This document shows positions 59,509 to 61,812 of a stretch of 61,812 bases of DNA, one piece after another. Source of the stretch: a virus. The stretch covers positions 1-61,812 of IMG/VR virus record IMGVR_UViG_3300050821_007079. The stretch is one strand, 5' to 3'. The first letter of the stretch is position 1. Each line of letters opens with the position of its first letter. The position numbers were made by a program, and so were the translations under genes. A model generated the notes under the pieces. It was not told the origin of the DNA, searched no databases, and saw nothing but the letters and a program-made list of their open reading frames with translations.

Positions 59509-60608
59509 GCAATCAATTGGTAAAGAGCGATTTGGGGCAGCTTCCGGCTGCGATGGCTGATCTGTTTGCGGGGCAGGCGAAGGCCGCCGCGCAGGATCTC
59601 ACGACAGGAGTCATGGCGGGGTTTCCGACCATCTCCTACCGCGGCAAGGTGTGGCGCATCCGTAAGGGTGGCGAGGAGCAGAACTACGTGGATGCGAACG
59701 GCGATGCCGTGCAGTCCCTGGAGCTGATCCTGGTCAAGGCAACACCGACGCTCGCAAAGGTCTTCTACGCGAAGGCGTTCGAGGAAGGTGCGACCGGCAA
59801 GCCGGATTGCTGGAGTGCGGACGGTGTCAAACCGGACGCGAACGTCGAGACGCCGGTAAGCAAGTCCTGCGCCGCCTGCCCGAACAATATTTGGGGGTCC
59901 CGCATCTCCGAGTCCGGCAAGAAGGGCAAGCTCTGCGCCGACCGTCGCCGCATGGCCGTTGTGGGGCCTCTGGACTTGAACACCAATGGTGTGGACTGCG
60001 AGAAGCTGCTGCTGCATGCGCCCGCCGGTTCGCTCAAGGGCCTGAAGGAGTACGCAGAGAAGGTGCTCCAGCCGAAGGGCGTGCCCTACTACGCGGTTGT
60101 GACCCGTATTGGGTTCGACGTCAAGGAAGCGCACCCGCTTCTCACATTCCGCGCGACCCGCTTCCTGACGGAGGACGAGGCCCGCGCCATCCTGGAGATC
60201 CGCGACGGTGACGAAGTTGCCCGCATCCTCCAGGAGAGTCACGAGTTTGACGGGACGGCCGATGAGGCTGCCCCTGGGACGGAAGGTATTGCTGGCACAA
60301 TGCCAGCTGCGATGTCCGGTCAGGCCGCTAAGAGCGACCTCTCCGCGGGCGTAGCTGCCCCGCAGCAGGCAGCAACTCGGGTTGCTCCCGAGGCTGCACC
60401 AACCCCCGCACCGGCCGCATCACCTCCGGCCGCCCGTCAGACTGCAGTTGAAGCGGAACTGATGCCCGAGAAGCCGAAGCGAACGCGCAAGGCAGCCCCG
60501 GCGCAGCAGGCCGCACCGGTTACCGTTGCTCAGCCGACTCCTCCCCCCGCGCAAACCTCCGCGGCGGCCGACGACTTCGACAAGATGCTCGACAGCATCC
60601 TGGGCTAA
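59505..60608 (+). CDS. Phage ssDNA-binding-like protein, 367 aa
   Basis: GTG start (GTGA overlap). The N-terminal domain has a Cys cluster (CAACPNNIWGS, KLCADRR), followed by a Pro/Ala linker and an acidic tail DDFDKMLDSILG like that of SSB proteins. Its place between the recombination and primase genes supports a ssDNA-binding role. Confidence 0.65.
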   Translation: MSNQLVKSDLGQLPAAMADLFAGQAKAAAQDLTTGVMAGFPTISYRGKVWRIRKGGEEQNYVDANGDAVQSLELILVKATPTLAKVFYAKAFEEGATGKPDCWSADGVKPDANVETPVSKSCAACPNNIWGSRISESGKKGKLCADRRRMAVVGPLDLNTNGVDCEKLLLHAPAGSLKGLKEYAEKVLQPKGVPYYAVVTRIGFDVKEAHPLLTFRATRFLTEDEARAILEIRDGDEVARILQESHEFDGTADEAAPGTEGIAGTMPAAMSGQAAKSDLSAGVAAPQQAATRVAPEAAPTPAPAASPPAARQTAVEAELMPEKPKRTRKAAPAQQAAPVTVAQPTPPPAQTSAAADDFDKMLDSILG

Positions 60609-60613
60609 CGGAC

Positions 60614-60682
60614 AGAGGGCTAGCGCCCCAGCAGGACGACGCCACAACTCCCCGTGGTGTGCTGGTAGGCTGCTAGCCCTCT
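60614..60682 (+). other. Long structured hairpin between ssDNA-binding-like and primase genes
   Basis: AGAGGGCTAGC (60614-60624) pairs perfectly with GCTAGCCCTCT (60672-60682). Inside are CCAGCA/TGCTGG and CCAC/GTGG stems. It is followed by AATTTTAA and then the primase SD. It could be a leaky terminator or a translational control element. Confidence 0.65.
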
Positions 60683-60697
60683 AATTTTAAGGGGCAG

Positions 60698-61812
60698 ATG
60701 TTGCACATTTCATTTGGAAAGAACTTCCGCGATACGGTGCCCGTCGGCAAGGAGATGTCGTTTGAGCGATTTGTCAAGGTGGTTACAGACCTACCAGTCC
60801 ACGTCGGACGACTACACTGGGCCGAGTATTGCGCCGCCGATAAACCTGTTCGGTCTCGAGACAAAGATGCAGCCTGGTTCATTCCAGCTCAATTTGTTCG
60901 ACCGGAGCGAAGAGCCGACGCTGTTGGAGTTCTTACGGGGTTCGTGTGCGATTTTGACGACGGAGCGGTGGGCCGAGCTGAGATTACAGCAGCGTTATCT
61001 CAATATCGACACGTCGCTTGGACTTCCTACTCGAACGGGCTTGATGGGCTATCTAAGTGGCGTTGCTTTATACCCTATGCGGCACCTATTACACCTGATC
61101 GACACCTAGCCGTTTATGAACACTTCAACAAAATCTTCGGCGGTCACCTCGATCCGCGTTGTGCTACGGTCTCCCAACTCTGGTACCTCCGTGGTCGTCC
61201 CGTCGGTGGTCCCCCTAGCGATCTCTTTGCGAACCTTGAAGGTAGCGATTTCAATCCTGGACAAGCAGTCAGTGCCGGAGGACGAGATGGCGGACATGCT
61301 GTGGCTGGAGTGCTTCCAGTCAGTGGTCTCAGTACACTGGCCGCCAGGGCAGCACAAGACAACAATGACCTCATCGCAAGAGGCCCGGCGTCTATCCTCG
61401 ATATTAAAAGCGCGCTCGCAGCGTTAGACCCGAACCTCTACGGCACGGACCAATACACGGAATGGCTCAATCTGGCCATGGCCGTCTTCGACGGTACTAA
61501 AGGATCTCAGGAAGGTTATGACATCTTCGACGCCTGGTCTCGGACCATCCCCGGATATGAACACGAAGGCTGCTCAGCTTCCAAGTGGCATTCATTTGGT
61601 GGGCGTGCCGGCCTCAGTCGAAGGACGGTTGCATCTCTATTTAAGTCGGCCCAGGATGCAGGATGGTCCCCCGGCGTCGGAAATAATGCTCAGCAGCCAC
61701 ATGTTCAACAGCCTGCGGCACCAGTATGCGCACCTCAGCCGGCAGCGGTCGCACAGTTACTTCCTGCAGGTCAGCCGCAGCCAGTTCAGCTTGTTCTACC
61801 CCTGATCGTGAC
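60698..61812 (+). CDS. Prim-pol/DUF927 primase-helicase, N-terminal part (continues at 1-1845)
   Basis: Prim-pol-like motifs VCDFDDG (near residue 83) and TSYSNG...WRCFIP, then a PriCT-like helical domain (DIKSALAALDPNLYG, TEWLNLAMAVFDG, SKWHSF) and a Pro/Gln/Ala linker. ATG 60698 follows GGGG. An alternative-frame ORF over the linker (to 61805) ends SQFSLFYP. The gene continues across the circle join into the DUF927 ATPase half. Confidence 0.85.
   Translation, partial: MLHISFGKNFRDTVPVGKEMSFERFVKVVTDLPVHVGRLHWAEYCAADKPVRSRDKDAAWFIPAQFVRPERRADAVGVLTGFVCDFDDGAVGRAEITAALSQYRHVAWTSYSNGLDGLSKWRCFIPYAAPITPDRHLAVYEHFNKIFGGHLDPRCATVSQLWYLRGRPVGGPPSDLFANLEGSDFNPGQAVSAGGRDGGHAVAGVLPVSGLSTLAARAAQDNNDLIARGPASILDIKSALAALDPNLYGTDQYTEWLNLAMAVFDGTKGSQEGYDIFDAWSRTIPGYEHEGCSASKWHSFGGRAGLSRRTVASLFKSAQDAGWSPGVGNNAQQPHVQQPAAPVCAPQPAAVAQLLPAGQPQPVQLVLPLIV
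61715..61812. repeat. Terminal direct repeat (right copy)
   Basis: Identical to 1-98. See the left copy for interpretation. Confidence 0.95.

Noticed and set aside
1-61812. tRNA genes, integrase, lysogeny repressor, insertion sequences
   Set aside because: I scanned the product list and intergenic gaps and saw none. Short RNA genes could be missed without a covariance search.

Overview
The window looks like one complete phage genome. Bases 1-98 are identical to 61715-61812, so the molecule closes to a circle of about 61,714 bp, and the primase-helicase gene reads straight across that join. The structural set (terminases, a long portal, a small coat protein, short adaptors, a giant internal protein, no tape-measure or tail-tube cassette) suggests a podovirus-like virulent phage. 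A spanin pair (Rz/Rz1) points to a Gram-negative host. I see no integrase, CI-type repressor, tRNA, CRISPR array or insertion sequence.

Layout. (1) Minus strand 33.26 to 2.1 kb: portal, four small proteins, scaffold, coat, adaptors, LamG/collar tail proteins, lysis genes, three ejection-type proteins (496, 816 and 2666 aa), then phosphoesterase, HD hydrolase, DUF6378-like and HNH genes, ending at a terminator at 2049-2075. (2) Plus strand 33.3-35.6 kb: HNH endonuclease, small and large terminase. (3) Minus strand 39.16 to 35.56 kb: a tightly coupled set of very small genes, an RHH regulator and a GT-D-like glycosyltransferase, starting at a sigma70-like promoter. (4) Plus strand 39.38 kb through the circle join to 2.05 kb: early and replication genes. 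These include dozens of mini-proteins, a MoxR ATPase and a VWA metallopeptidase-like protein, a family A DNA polymerase, PD-(D/E)XK and VRR-NUC nucleases, an SNF2 helicase, an ssDNA-binding-like protein and a prim-pol/DUF927 primase-helicase.

The most unusual content is in regions 3 and 4. About 34 tiny, otherwise dissimilar proteins (25-131 aa, Trp-rich) end in Q-x-x-[LMV]-[FWY], for example QLNLF, QADVF, QWMLF, QANLF and QWCLF. This matches the pentapeptide by which bacterial proteins dock on the DnaN sliding clamp (QL[SD]LF; UmuC carries QLNLF and DnaE QADMF). The codons vary synonymously, so conservation is at the protein level. Many of the genes are chained by ATGA or GTGA overlaps. The VRR-NUC nuclease ends the same way, and the primase linker carries QLVLPL, like the hexameric clamp motifs of Hda and Pol IV. 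No clamp gene is visible here, so the host clamp is the likely partner. That is an inference.

Two DNA motifs are scattered over the same region: an inverted repeat TTACAA-N3-TTGTAA (11 sites, 39.28-57.35 kb) and a directional motif TGACTGCGC (9 sites on the plus strand). They largely alternate, lie mostly inside genes and always fall in the same reading frame. Several HNH endonucleases sit at gene boundaries, one fused in frame to a downstream gene. Coordinates below include small genes and start sites chosen by hand from Shine-Dalgarno sequences and stop/start overlaps.
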